Source: Paraglaciecola sp. (lineage in GTDB: Bacteria; Pseudomonadota; Gammaproteobacteria; Enterobacterales; Alteromonadaceae). Taken from it: 64,000 bases of DNA. How positions within the stretch are numbered: position 1 is the first letter of the stretch; each line of letters starts with the position of its first letter. Shown in pieces: positions 45,872-56,100 of the stretch. A program made the translations under genes and the position numbers. The stretch covers positions 62,001 through 126,000 of the forward strand of contig JAACSL010000007.1 of NCBI GenBank assembly GCA_009993955.1, written 5' to 3'. The notes beneath the pieces are model-generated. The model saw nothing but the letters and a program-made list of their open reading frames with translations, was not told where the DNA came from and ran no database searches.

Positions 45872-46636
45872 ATGGCTGAATTTGATCAAAATTTTGATGA
45901 CATTGCGGATAAGTTTGAACGCAATATCTATGGTTCAAGTAAAGGGCGTTTGCGTCACGAATTGTTTCTTTATCACCTACATCAAGAGGTCGATTTACAA
46001 GCGGGCAGCTTAACAATATTAGATGCGGGGGGCGGCACGGGCATGATGAGTCAAGCTATGTTGAGTCTTGGCCACCTTGTCACCCTGAGTGATATTTCCG
46101 CTGAAGCCTTGGTGATTGCTAAGACTAAATATGCCGTAGGTGAGCAAGCTCAGCGCCTTACTATTGTTCAGCAAGACATACTCGGCCTAGCAGATACACA
46201 ATACGATCTTGTGATTTGCCATGCGGTACTTGAATGGCTGAAAGATCCTATTCCGGTGGTGAATAAACTAGTCAGTTTAGTTAAACCGGGTGGCACACTT
46301 TCATTGGCATTTTTTAATCAAGACGCACAACGTTTCAATAATATGTGTTACGGCAATTTCGATTACGTAGAGCAGGGTATGAAGGTAAAAAACCAAGTTC
46401 GTCTCAGTCCGAATAACCCGCAACAACCATTACAGATGATTGCTTTACTTGAGTCTTTGCAGATGAACATTGTACAAAAGGTGGGGATCCGCTGTTTTCA
46501 TGATTATCTTAAAGACAAAAACCAACAACTTAGTTATTACGCGCAGTTAAAACGCCTAGAAATCCAATATGGTACGCAACATCCGTACTTGTGGCTCGGC
46601 AAATATTTTATGATCATTGCTAAGCAGCCTGAGTAA
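45872..46636 (+). CDS. cmoM: tRNA 5-carboxymethoxyuridine methyltransferase CmoM
   Basis: 254-residue Rossmann methyltransferase. N-terminus FDQNFDDIADKFERNIYGSSKGRLR is diagnostic for CmoM (formerly SmtA), the SAM site is LDAGGGTGMMSQ, and VICHAVLEWL and LSLAFFNQDA follow. It methylates cmo5U to mcmo5U in tRNA wobble positions. It is convergent with ldhA at a five-base gap. Confidence 0.9.
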   Translation: MAEFDQNFDDIADKFERNIYGSSKGRLRHELFLYHLHQEVDLQAGSLTILDAGGGTGMMSQAMLSLGHLVTLSDISAEALVIAKTKYAVGEQAQRLTIVQQDILGLADTQYDLVICHAVLEWLKDPIPVVNKLVSLVKPGGTLSLAFFNQDAQRFNNMCYGNFDYVEQGMKVKNQVRLSPNNPQQPLQMIALLESLQMNIVQKVGIRCFHDYLKDKNQQLSYYAQLKRLEIQYGTQHPYLWLGKYFMIIAKQPE

Positions 46637-46641
46637 TTTCA

Positions 46642-47631
46642 TCACAAAAACCTAGCTTCAATTTGCCTATTTTGTTGCACAGCTTGCAGGTTGCCCAGCG
46701 TGGTTTCGGCTATTTGCTGCATGGCTTCATGGGTGAAAAAACCCTGATGACCAGTGATTAACACATTAGGAAAACTTGCCAGACGCTCAAACACATCATC
46801 TTGAATGATGGTGGCAGAATGGTCTTCAAAAAATAAGTCAGATTCCATTTCGTAGACATCCAAGCCGAGATAGCCGATTTTGCCTTTTTTCAGCGCATGG
46901 ATCACCGCTTTAGAATCGATTAAGCCGCCGCGTGAGGTATTAATTAACATCACCCCGTCCTGCATCAGCTCTATGGATTGGCTGTTAATGAGATGCGTAG
47001 AAGAGGCATTTAAGGGGCAATGCAAACTGATAATCTGCCCTTGCTTAAACAATTCATCAAGACTGACATACTCCGCCCCTCGTTCGATTAACTGCTGTTT
47101 TGGCAGGGGGTCGTAGCATTTTACCTGACAACCAAAACCAAGCATGATGTTGACAAAGGCTTCACCGATGTTTCCGGTGCCGATGACCCCCACGGTTTTA
47201 CCGTACAAATTAAAACCCAACAAGCCATGCAAACTAAAATTGTTTTCCCGCACGCGATTATAGGCTTTATGTAATTTTCGATTGAGGGTGAGGATTAACG
47301 CTACGGCATGCTCTGCAACCGCTTGTGGCGAGTAAGCAGGCACACGAGATACACTGATGTTTAGCTCTTTGGCTTTGGCTAAATTGACATTATTAAAGCC
47401 TGCACAACGCAGGGCAACATGTGTGATCCCACGTTTACTTAAGTCAGTCAGTACGGTGTCATCAAGGACATCGTTGACAAAAACACAGACCGCGTTAAAG
47501 CCCTCGGCCAACACCACAGTCTGATTATTTAAGCCGTTATCAAAAAATTGTAAATCTAGGTCAAGGTCTTGATTAAACTGGGTTAAATAGACCTTGTCGT
47601 AGGGTTTTGCACTGAACACGGCCACTCGCAT
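46642..47631 (-). CDS. ldhA: D-2-hydroxyacid dehydrogenase, D-lactate dehydrogenase type
   Basis: 329 residues. NAD motif GKTVGVIGTGNIGEAFVNIM, catalytic Arg in MINTSRGGLID, catalytic His in ITGHQGFFTHEAM, and the N-terminal VAVFSAKPYDK typical of fermentative LdhA. It reduces pyruvate to D-lactate. Lies 26 nt after the start-distal end of the gpx gene on the same strand, so co-transcription is possible. Confidence 0.9.
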   Translation of the reverse strand: MRVAVFSAKPYDKVYLTQFNQDLDLDLQFFDNGLNNQTVVLAEGFNAVCVFVNDVLDDTVLTDLSKRGITHVALRCAGFNNVNLAKAKELNISVSRVPAYSPQAVAEHAVALILTLNRKLHKAYNRVRENNFSLHGLLGFNLYGKTVGVIGTGNIGEAFVNIMLGFGCQVKCYDPLPKQQLIERGAEYVSLDELFKQGQIISLHCPLNASSTHLINSQSIELMQDGVMLINTSRGGLIDSKAVIHALKKGKIGYLGLDVYEMESDLFFEDHSATIIQDDVFERLASFPNVLITGHQGFFTHEAMQQIAETTLGNLQAVQQNRQIEARFL

Positions 47632-47657
47632 GTTGCGTCCTCTGCTTACTGGGGGAT

Positions 47658-48140
47658 TTATAACAAGGCTTTTATATCGTCTATGATGTCTTCTGGTTTG
47701 GTGGTGGGTGCATAACGTTTAACCACTTTGCCTTGTTTATTCACTAAAAATTTAGTGAAGTTCCACTTAATACTCTTGCTGCCTAATAGTCCCGGCGCTG
47801 CCTGTTTGAGGTATTCATATAAAGGCGCGGTATTTGGACCATTCACTTCAATTTTTTTAAATAGGGGAAAATCCACATTGTAAGTCAGGCTACAAAACTG
47901 CTGAATTTCTTGATCATTACCGGGCTCTTGATGGCCGAACTGGTCACAAGGAAAACCTAACACAGCCAAGCCTTGATCTTTAAAATCAGCGTGGAGCTTT
48001 TGTAAACCCTCGTATTGCGGAGTAAAACCGCATTTGCTGGCAGTGTTAACGATTAACAATACCTTGTCTTTATATTGATCAAGATTAATGTTTTCACCGT
48101 TGTTAAGGGTAACTTGGTAATCAAATAGTGAGTTTTGCAT
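47658..48140 (-). CDS. Glutathione peroxidase, cytosolic cysteine type
   Basis: 160 residues, no signal peptide. Complete tetrad: Cys37 in NTASKCGFTPQY, Gln67 in FPCDQFGHQEPG, Trp126-Asn127 in IKWNFTKF, plus a probable resolving Cys83. Reduces hydroperoxides, more likely with thioredoxin than glutathione in this monomeric subgroup. It contrasts with the exported paralogue at 9426-9968, which has lost the Gln. Divergent from the beta-hydroxyacid dehydrogenase gene. Confidence 0.94.
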   Translation of the reverse strand: MQNSLFDYQVTLNNGENINLDQYKDKVLLIVNTASKCGFTPQYEGLQKLHADFKDQGLAVLGFPCDQFGHQEPGNDQEIQQFCSLTYNVDFPLFKKIEVNGPNTAPLYEYLKQAAPGLLGSKSIKWNFTKFLVNKQGKVVKRYAPTTKPEDIIDDIKALL

Positions 48141-48216
48141 AGGTGTTCCTGCTCGTTATGATGTGGGGTATATTGGCATTTTTAGTCGAACATTCAAGTT
48201 TTAAGGATAGGCATTC

Positions 48217-49086
48217 ATGCAAAAAGTCGCCTTTATAGGTTTAGGTGTAATGGGCTACCCCATGGCGGGGCATTTGGCAAAGGCTGGCCACGAGGTATGG
48301 GTTTACAATCGTACCCAGACTAAAGCGCAAGCATGGCAGCAAGAATATCATGGTCAGGTGGCCAATACGCCAAAACAAGCCGCTCAGCACGCCGATATCA
48401 TTTTATTGTGTGTGGGCAATGATGATGACCTACGTCAGGTCATGCTGGGTGAAGAAGGGGTGGTAGCTGGGCTTAGCCCTAAAAAAATAGTGGTAGATCA
48501 CACCACGACTTCTGCTCGAGTGGCCCGAGAGATGGCGGAAATTTGTGCCTTCCACCAGGTGAGTTTTTATGATGCCCCAGTATCCGGTGGGCAGGCCGGT
48601 GCGCAGAATGGTCAACTTACCGTTATGTTAGGTGGTGACCCGCAGGCATTTGCGGTGGTGCAACAAACCATTGCGGCGTTCGCTAAATTTAGCAAACTAC
48701 TTGGGCCGGTAGGCAATGGTCAATTAGCGAAAATGATGAACCAAATCTGTATCGCCGGCATTGTGCAAGGCTTAGCTGAGGCCTTGCATTTTGGGCAGCA
48801 GGCCGAGATGGACTGTGCCGCGGTAATCGAGGTTATATCACAAGGAGCAGCGCAATCTTGGCAGATGCAAAACCGCTATCAATCGATGTTACAAGGGCAT
48901 TACGAATTTGGCTTTGCGGTGGATTGGATGCGCAAAGATTTGGGCATCGCCTTGGATGAAGCAAGAGCCAATGGTAGCACCTTAGCGCTAACCGCCTTAG
49001 TGGATCAGTTCTATGCAGATGTGCAAAAACAAGGGGGAAATCGCTGGGATACATCGAGTCTGTTGGCAAGACTGAAGCATAATTAA
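48217..49086 (+). CDS. Beta-hydroxyacid dehydrogenase (3-hydroxyisobutyrate/tartronate semialdehyde reductase family)
   Basis: 289 residues. N-terminal NAD(P) site VAFIGLGVMGYPMAGHLAKAGHEVWVYNR, substrate loop DAPVSGGQAGAQNGQLTVMLGG, and catalytic Lys in NGQLAKMMNQ. Could oxidise 3-hydroxyisobutyrate or reduce tartronate semialdehyde; the sequence alone does not decide. The stop is followed by a hairpin shared with the FapA-like gene. Confidence 0.88.
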   Translation: MQKVAFIGLGVMGYPMAGHLAKAGHEVWVYNRTQTKAQAWQQEYHGQVANTPKQAAQHADIILLCVGNDDDLRQVMLGEEGVVAGLSPKKIVVDHTTTSARVAREMAEICAFHQVSFYDAPVSGGQAGAQNGQLTVMLGGDPQAFAVVQQTIAAFAKFSKLLGPVGNGQLAKMMNQICIAGIVQGLAEALHFGQQAEMDCAAVIEVISQGAAQSWQMQNRYQSMLQGHYEFGFAVDWMRKDLGIALDEARANGSTLALTALVDQFYADVQKQGGNRWDTSSLLARLKHN

Positions 49087-49099
49087 ACAGCAGCCTGTT

Positions 49100-49136
49100 G
49101 GCTGAACAATAAAGCCTTTGCTCTTAAAGCAAAGGC
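49100..49136 (-). terminator. Hairpin at the end of the FapA-like gene
   Basis: AGCAAAGGC-type stem: GCCTTTGCT (49114-49122)/AGCAAAGGC (49128-49136), loop CTTAA, overlapping the stop codon; on the minus strand it is followed by TTTATTGTTC. A moderate intrinsic terminator. Confidence 0.5.
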
Positions 49137-50788
49137 GCATACTGCCACTGATGACCTTCAAATAAAATTCGTGCACGATCATACTCTCGCTCTGCTCGCC
49201 AGGTACGATTATTGAGTTTGACCACCACACCGGGATAAACACGTTTATTGGCAATTAACTGAATATCAGTCTGATATTTATCCTTAGACTCTTTCATTTC
49301 TTTGGCTTTTGTTTCTAACCAGTCCAACAATTGTGATTCATTGTTAAGCAGCTCGTTGGCTTCTTTAACGCGTCTTTGCATATCTTTGGGAATGAACTTA
49401 GTTTTGATAATGTCCATGCGCTCACGATGGCGTGTATTGTTTTGCCTGATCTGGCGCAGCAACTCGTCGAGTGTATCTTTGCGTTCTAACAAACTGTTAA
49501 AGCCGTCACTGAAATCAATACTCAGACTGCTACCCGACACCGCACCAAACGTACCTGCGCTGACTTTATTGTGGCATTTAATGATGCAGCCAAAAATATT
49601 GCCATTTGGTTTGTCAACCGGCCCCACTGAGACTTCGCCTTTACAACTAATTTGACTGTAAGCAAGTTGACGACCGATGGTGACATTACCATTACATACT
49701 ATATCCAAACCTTGCCCATGTTGGATGTGGATACTGCCTTTAGCAAACAACTTGGTACTGTATTCTGTCGCACTGTCATTGACCTTGCCCATTGCGCCTT
49801 CAGTGATAATGATGTCACCACCAGCCTCAATATAGGCTGATTCAACAAAGCCATTTATGGTGACGTCACCCTTGGCAATAATTTGCATTTTTTCAGTCAC
49901 ATCACCATTCACCAATACCGCACCATCATAATTGACGTTACCCGTCCCCACATTCACGCCTTTGCAGATGAAGGTGTCGTCAACCCACATCTTCATGTCT
50001 TTGAATTTGGGCATGCCTGACATATCAGCCAGTAATAAGTTTTCATCTTTATCACTGATTACCGTGCCTTCACCGGGCCTCAACTTTTCCCATTCTCCCG
50101 CTTTAGGTTTGATTTTAGTTCCTGTGACTGAAACTCCTGATCTACCTTCCGTGGGAGGCAAGCGTCGCAACAATTCAGTGCCTTTTTTAACACAAATAAC
50201 GTCCCCTAAATTGCGCATGTCAACGCGGGTATTGCCCAAATTTTGTGGACGCAGAATTCGCTCCAAAGCATTTTGGACTAAAGGCTGTAATTTGGAGGGG
50301 CGACCATTTCTAGGGGGTAAACCTTTTGCTACCTCTACTTCCAACACATCACCAGGGTTGGCCGCGGTACAATCGTTCACCAACTGAATTAAACGTTTAC
50401 TACTGATGCCCCGCACTATGCCGTATTGCGTTAACACAGCATGCAAATCTTCTAGGGTGATGGGTTTGCCTGCATAGCCGCAGGTGAGGGTGAGGGAAGC
50501 GCTCAATTCGTCTTCACGTATTTTACATTTGATGGTGGTATCGCGGCGCTCGCCAATACGCTGGGTAAAACTGTTACTACTGCTGGATTTCAGTGCGGTT
50601 TTGTAACTGCTAATTGCGTCATATATATTTTGTTCGAAGATAAAATAGTGCTGAAAAGCACTTTTTTTGATCAGCTCTTGGATGGCTTTTGCATCCAGCT
50701 GTTTTTGCACCAACTGTGGGGAAATAACCAAATCTAAATATAGATTACTTTCATCACTTTGCAGGGTAACACCTAACATCAATATCAC
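49124..50788 (-). CDS. FapA-family (DUF342) protein
   Basis: 554 residues. Conserved core at about 165-400: GKGLPPRNGRPSKLQPL, GTELLRRLPPTEGRSGVSVTG, then the right-handed beta-helix repeats VNVGTGNVNYDGAVLVNGDV, KMQIIAKGDVTINGFVESAYIEAGGDIII. A C-terminal coiled coil (about 410-490) is rich in Lys, Glu and Arg. FapA-type proteins form polymers and one is known to influence flagellar polar placement and chemoreceptor function in Vibrio; here role is unknown. It follows sbcB on the same strand by 93 nt. Confidence 0.88.
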   Translation of the reverse strand: MILMLGVTLQSDESNLYLDLVISPQLVQKQLDAKAIQELIKKSAFQHYFIFEQNIYDAISSYKTALKSSSSNSFTQRIGERRDTTIKCKIREDELSASLTLTCGYAGKPITLEDLHAVLTQYGIVRGISSKRLIQLVNDCTAANPGDVLEVEVAKGLPPRNGRPSKLQPLVQNALERILRPQNLGNTRVDMRNLGDVICVKKGTELLRRLPPTEGRSGVSVTGTKIKPKAGEWEKLRPGEGTVISDKDENLLLADMSGMPKFKDMKMWVDDTFICKGVNVGTGNVNYDGAVLVNGDVTEKMQIIAKGDVTINGFVESAYIEAGGDIIITEGAMGKVNDSATEYSTKLFAKGSIHIQHGQGLDIVCNGNVTIGRQLAYSQISCKGEVSVGPVDKPNGNIFGCIIKCHNKVSAGTFGAVSGSSLSIDFSDGFNSLLERKDTLDELLRQIRQNNTRHRERMDIIKTKFIPKDMQRRVKEANELLNNESQLLDWLETKAKEMKESKDKYQTDIQLIANKRVYPGVVVKLNNRTWRAEREYDRARILFEGHQWQYAPLL

Positions 50789-50881
50789 CTTTCTAATTAC
50801 GCAATTAGTATTTATAACCTAATAGTTTGATTTACGCCCGTAATGGTTATCGGCTTTGTAACAAATTTCTACTGTTTATTG

Positions 50882-52327
50882 TTATAAATTTTCAGCATAG
50901 TTGTAAAGCGCTCTGATTATCGCCAGTTTATCCGGGTTATTTTGATGTGTTTGGCTCAATTGCTCGAGTTGTAGCAAGTACTCTGGCAGCTTGATAGATG
51001 CAGTGGACGCGGGATCGTTGAGGCGATAAAGACGATGTTGTTGCCACTTGTCTATTTCTTTTTGATTAAGGGTGTGGGGGAAATTTCTGGCCCGATAGCG
51101 AAAAAGCAAGGTACTCAATCGTTGATCTGCAAAGGGAAGGCTGAGTTCCATTAAATCACGCTCGTTAGCGTGATTCACTTTCGCCATTAAGGCTTTATCT
51201 GAGTCACTAAAAAAGCCACCGGTGTACAACGCAAAATCAGCATCTAAGCTCTGTTCTTCTCTATCTTGTGTAAATACCTCGCGTAATGTTGTCACCAATT
51301 GAGGATTTTGTTTTATCAACTGTAAATGCGTCAAACACAGCTCACGATCAATACCTAAACGTTGAGCGTTGTCTTCAGTTAGGGTTTTGGCAGGGGCAAT
51401 AAACGGACATTTATTGATGTGCACAAGTTTTAAGGGTAAACGTGCCTCATTTTCTGCCAACATTGTTGATGGTTGATACAGTTTAGTGCGTATTTCTTCA
51501 ACTGATAGATCGAGCAAAGGCCGAGGGTCAAGGGCCAAATTGAGTACGATTACGGCATTTTTGTTGGTCGGGTGCCAAGCTATTGGCACTATCCAGGTGC
51601 AGCAACCTTGGCGAGCAGGTAATTTTGATGAAACATGCACTAATGGGGTTAAATTATCGCAATCGATGTAACGTGATACGTGTTTTTTATCCCGGTTTTC
51701 GAAGGCAAAATCGTATAATTTAGGGCTTTTTTCTTTAATTAGTTTAGCCAAAGCGATGGTGGCATAAACATCGGATAAGGCATCGTGCGCTGCGTCGTGA
51801 GCAAGATCATTTGCTGCAGTTAGGTCTTGAAGTTTGAAACTAGGGACTCCGTCGACATTGGTCGGCCAATTAATGCCATCTGGCCGCAAGGCATAACACG
51901 CTCTGGTTAAGTCAATAATATCCCAGCGACTATTACCATGCTGCCACTCTCGTCCATACGGGTCGTAAAAATTACGATAAAAACCGTAACGCGTCACCTC
52001 GTCATCAAAGCGGATACTGTTATAACCTGCAACACAGGTATTGGGTACCGTCATTTGTTGGTAAATTTTAGCCATAAATCTGGCTTCAGGTAAACCATCT
52101 CTGAGAGTCAATTGCGGTGTAATACCCGTCAATAAACTGGCTTGTGGATGTGGTAAATAATCATTTGGGATCTGGCAATACTCCATCATGGGTTTATCCA
52201 CGATATTTAACGCGAGATCGGTTCTAACACCCGCAATTTGACTAGGAAAGTCTTTTTGTGGGCTGACACCCCAGGTCTCAAAATCATACCAAAAAATGGA
52301 AGCTTGGACTGTTTGTCCTGATTGCAT
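50882..52327 (-). CDS. sbcB: Exodeoxyribonuclease I
   Basis: 481 residues, 3'-5' single-strand DNase of the DEDDh class. Catalytic Asp15 and Glu17 in FWYDFETWG, further ligands in AGYNSIRFDDEVTRYGFYRNF and AHDALSDVYATIALA. C-terminal SH3-like and helical domains (RLPLKLVHINKCP, LFRYRARNFP) complete the expected length. Acts in mismatch repair and recombination. Confidence 0.95.
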   Translation of the reverse strand: MQSGQTVQASIFWYDFETWGVSPQKDFPSQIAGVRTDLALNIVDKPMMEYCQIPNDYLPHPQASLLTGITPQLTLRDGLPEARFMAKIYQQMTVPNTCVAGYNSIRFDDEVTRYGFYRNFYDPYGREWQHGNSRWDIIDLTRACYALRPDGINWPTNVDGVPSFKLQDLTAANDLAHDAAHDALSDVYATIALAKLIKEKSPKLYDFAFENRDKKHVSRYIDCDNLTPLVHVSSKLPARQGCCTWIVPIAWHPTNKNAVIVLNLALDPRPLLDLSVEEIRTKLYQPSTMLAENEARLPLKLVHINKCPFIAPAKTLTEDNAQRLGIDRELCLTHLQLIKQNPQLVTTLREVFTQDREEQSLDADFALYTGGFFSDSDKALMAKVNHANERDLMELSLPFADQRLSTLLFRYRARNFPHTLNQKEIDKWQQHRLYRLNDPASTASIKLPEYLLQLEQLSQTHQNNPDKLAIIRALYNYAENL

Positions 52328-52622
52328 GTTAAGTCCTGATTAGGGCACACGAGCACTCGTATAGATTGCCATGTGAATTAATAGTGAATGCAGCTGGCCG
52401 ATGTGTAACTCAGCGCGGTGTTGAAAGTCTACAAGGCGAATAATGCTTTGCATAGGGCATACTGACAGATAAGCAAACTTCAAAAAATCATCACACCATA
52501 AAAACAGCACAATTCCATGTAAATAAAACGTTGATGAATTGTTGCTAACTTCACACTTAGATCTTATCTTTGCAGTGTTAAGTGGGAAAAGTCTACTCAA
52601 CCAAAATAAGCAAGGAGTCTAC

Positions 52623-53045
52623 GTGGAATCTCTAAACGTACGCGATTATATGAATGTCCGCCCCGTTACTTTTACTCTAGATATGACGGTTGCCAATGCA
52701 GTAGAACGCTTGCTGCAAAGTAAACAAACTGGTGGTCCGGTAATTGATGAGCAGAATAAGGTGATTGGTTTTTTATCAGAACAGGACTGCTTAGTGCGGA
52801 TGATTGAATCCAGTTACTACCGTGAGCAAGTTGCACACGTAAAAGATGTGATGCGCCCAGAAGCCATATCTGTCAAACCCAATATGTCGATTATTGAATT
52901 AGCCCAACGAATGATGACCGAAAAACCTAAAGTGTATCCCATTGTGGATGATGAGGGAGTGCTACTCGGAACAATTAATCGCTCTGCGTTGTTACATGCC
53001 ATTGATCTACAGTTACATGATGGCTACGCCAAAGGGGCAAAATAA
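52623..53045 (+). CDS. CBS-domain pair protein
   Basis: 140 residues comprising two CBS motifs: VRDYMNVRPVTFTLDMTVANAVERLLQ with GGPVIDEQNKVIGFLSEQD, and VKDVMRPEAISVKPNMSIIELAQRMMTEKPKVYPIVDDEGVLLGTINRS. Such stand-alone pairs sense adenine nucleotides. The start is a GTG with AAGGAG six nt upstream; the frame opens at 52539 but without ribosome site. It lies divergent from sbcB. Confidence 0.9.
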   Translation: MESLNVRDYMNVRPVTFTLDMTVANAVERLLQSKQTGGPVIDEQNKVIGFLSEQDCLVRMIESSYYREQVAHVKDVMRPEAISVKPNMSIIELAQRMMTEKPKVYPIVDDEGVLLGTINRSALLHAIDLQLHDGYAKGAK

Positions 53046-53150
53046 ACAATCGTACATTTGGGCAGTTCACTGCCCAAATACGCATAAACTCTGGTATTTT
53101 GTCTGACCTTCTTTTACGATCCGCGCCGCCGTAGCTTGTGAGAGAAACAT

Positions 53151-56100
53151 TTGATCGACCAATCTGGGACACCTTCCCAACCATCCGTTACTGAACTGAC
53201 TGCCATGCTTAAACAATGTTTGAGCAAAGATCGTCACAAATTTGCTATGCGTCTTCGACAGTACCAAAGTATGGACTCAGCGCGTCAAGGGCAATTAGTC
53301 GATGACATCGTAAAATCGCTAAGCATCGTCAATCTAAAACGTCAGCAAGTGCCTGATATCGATTACCCACCGTTACCTGTATCTGACAAAAAGGCTGACA
53401 TCGCTAAGGCAATTGCTGAACATCAAGTTGTCATTGTTGCGGGGGAAACCGGCTCTGGTAAAACAACGCAGTTACCCAAAATTTGTTTGGAGCTTGGTCG
53501 CGGTATTCAGGGTTTGATCGGGCACACTCAACCGCGTCGCTTAGCCGCCCGTACGGTGGCACAGCGTATCGCTCAGGAGTTGCAGAGTCCACTTGGTCAG
53601 CATGTGGGGTTTAAAATTCGTTTTTCAGACAATGTGTCAGAAAACAGTTACGTGAAATTAATGACCGATGGCATTTTGTTGGCCGAGATTCAGCAGGATC
53701 GATATCTTAGTCAATACGATACCATCATTATCGATGAAGCCCATGAGCGCAGTCTCAATATTGATTTTATCTTGGGTTATCTCAAACAGCTTTTACCCAA
53801 ACGCCCAGATTTAAAGCTAATCATCACCTCAGCCACCATTGACCCCCTGAGGTTTTCAACACATTTTAACCATGCCCCCGTGATTGAGGTAAGTGGTAGA
53901 ACGTATCCGGTGGAAATGCGTTATCGCCCCATGTCAGAAACGGACAATGACCAGAGTCAAGCCATCATCGAGGCCGTGGAAGAATTAGACCGTGAAGCCC
54001 CCGGCGATATTTTAGTGTTTTTGAGTGGTGAACGAGAAATACGTGACACGGCAGAAGCCTTGACCAAACAGCAGTTTAGGCATACCGAAGTTGTTCCACT
54101 TTATGCCAGACTCAGTGTGGCAGAACAAAATAGGGTATTTCAATCCCATGCGGGGCGTCGCATTGTGCTTGCCACCAACGTGGCAGAAACGTCATTAACT
54201 GTGCCTGGCATTAAATACGTTATCGATCCAGGCTTCGCGCGTATTTCTCGTTATAGTGTACGCAGTAAAGTGCAACGTTTACCTATTGAGCCAATATCTC
54301 AAGCTTCGGCCAATCAGCGGGCAGGGCGCTGTGGGCGTGTTTCAAATGGTATTTGCATTCGTTTGTACAGTGAAGAAGACTATTTGAACCGTGATGCCTT
54401 TACTGATCCGGAAATTTTACGCACCAACTTAGCCTCGGTTATTTTACAAATGATAGCCTTGGGCTTAGGGGAAATTGACAAGTTTCCTTTTGTGCAAGCG
54501 CCAGATTCTCGCAACATTAATGACGGTTTTCGTTTGTTGGAAGAGCTGGGTGCCATCACCAACAATGAGTCGCGCCTACAATTGACGCCCATAGGTCGAC
54601 AATTAGCTCGACTGCCCGTGGACCCTCGATATGCGCGGATGGTGGTTGAAGCTGCCCGTTTAAATTGTTTATCTGAAGTATTAGTGATTGCGGCTGGTTT
54701 GAGTATTCAAGACCCACGGGAAAGGCCGCAAGATAAACGCCAAGCAGCGGATGAAAAACACAGTGAATATCGCAGTAAAGAATCTGACTTTTTAGGGTAT
54801 GTGTCGCTGTGGCAAGACTTTAAACAGCTACAAAAAGAATTGAGTGCCAACCAACTCAAAACTTGGTGTAAAAAACATTTCATCAATCATTTACGCATGC
54901 GTGAATGGCAAGACATAGTGAGTCAATTAAAAAAATCGGTGGCAGAACTTGGTTTTGGGATCAGCGCGAATAGCGCAGATTATCAGGCAGTGCATCAAGC
55001 ATTAGCCTCAGGTTTGCTCTCTCACATCGGTTTTAAAGATAAAGAACGTGAATACCTCGGTGCCAGAAACAGTCGTTTTTTAATCTTTCCAGGATCTGGC
55101 TTGAGTAAATCCCTGCCAAAATGGACGATGGTGGCGGAACTCGTGGAAACCTCTAATTTATATGGGCGAGTTGCGGCCAAAATTGAACCAGAGTGGCTTG
55201 AGAGTTTAGCCAAACACTTAAGCAAAACGGAATACTCAGAACCTCATTGGTCCAAAAAACAAGGGGTAGTGCAGGCGTTTGAAAAAGTCACCTTATTTGG
55301 CTTGGTATTGGTCAGTCAGCGTCGACGTACCTACAGCCATATCGACCCGGTTGTTTGCCGAGATATTTTTATTCGACAGGCCTTAGTCAATCTTGATACT
55401 AAACTTAACTACGCATTTTTACGCCACAACCAACAGGTGGTTGAGTCAATTGAAAGTCTGGAGAAAAAAAGTCGTCGCCGTGATCTGTTGGTGGACGAAG
55501 AAACCTTAGTGGAATTTTACGCAAACAGACTGCCTGAGCACATCTGCAGTGAAGCAAGTTTCAAAAAATGGTGGCAAAAATGCGCTGGGGACAAGGCTGA
55601 TTCATTGCATTTCGACCCGCAGTCCTTAATTAAAAAAGATACCACGCATATCGATGAGTTTTCGTTTCCAGAAGTTTATCGCCAAGGCAATTTACGTTTA
55701 AATTTGAGCTACCACTTTGAGCCCACCGAGGAGGATGATGGCGTGAGCCTAATGATCCCTTTAGCCTTACTCAATCAAGTCGAAGATCAAGGTTTTGATT
55801 GGCTAATTCCGGGACTGCGTCATGAGCTTATCGTTGGCCTAATAAGAAGTTTACCTAAACGTTTGCGCCGCAATTTCGTGCCTGCGCCAAACTATGCCGA
55901 TGCCTGTGTCAATGAATTGAGTATGTATGACAAAAAAGGCCAGTTTGTGCCTTTCATTCAAGCGTTAAGTGATAAATTGAAACGTATGACCGGCGTGGAG
56001 GTAGGGGCTGAAGAATGGCAACTAGAAAGCTTAGATAAGCACCTTAAATTCAATTTTAAGGTGCTTGATGAACAGGGCCAACTGCTCAAGCAGGGCAGAG

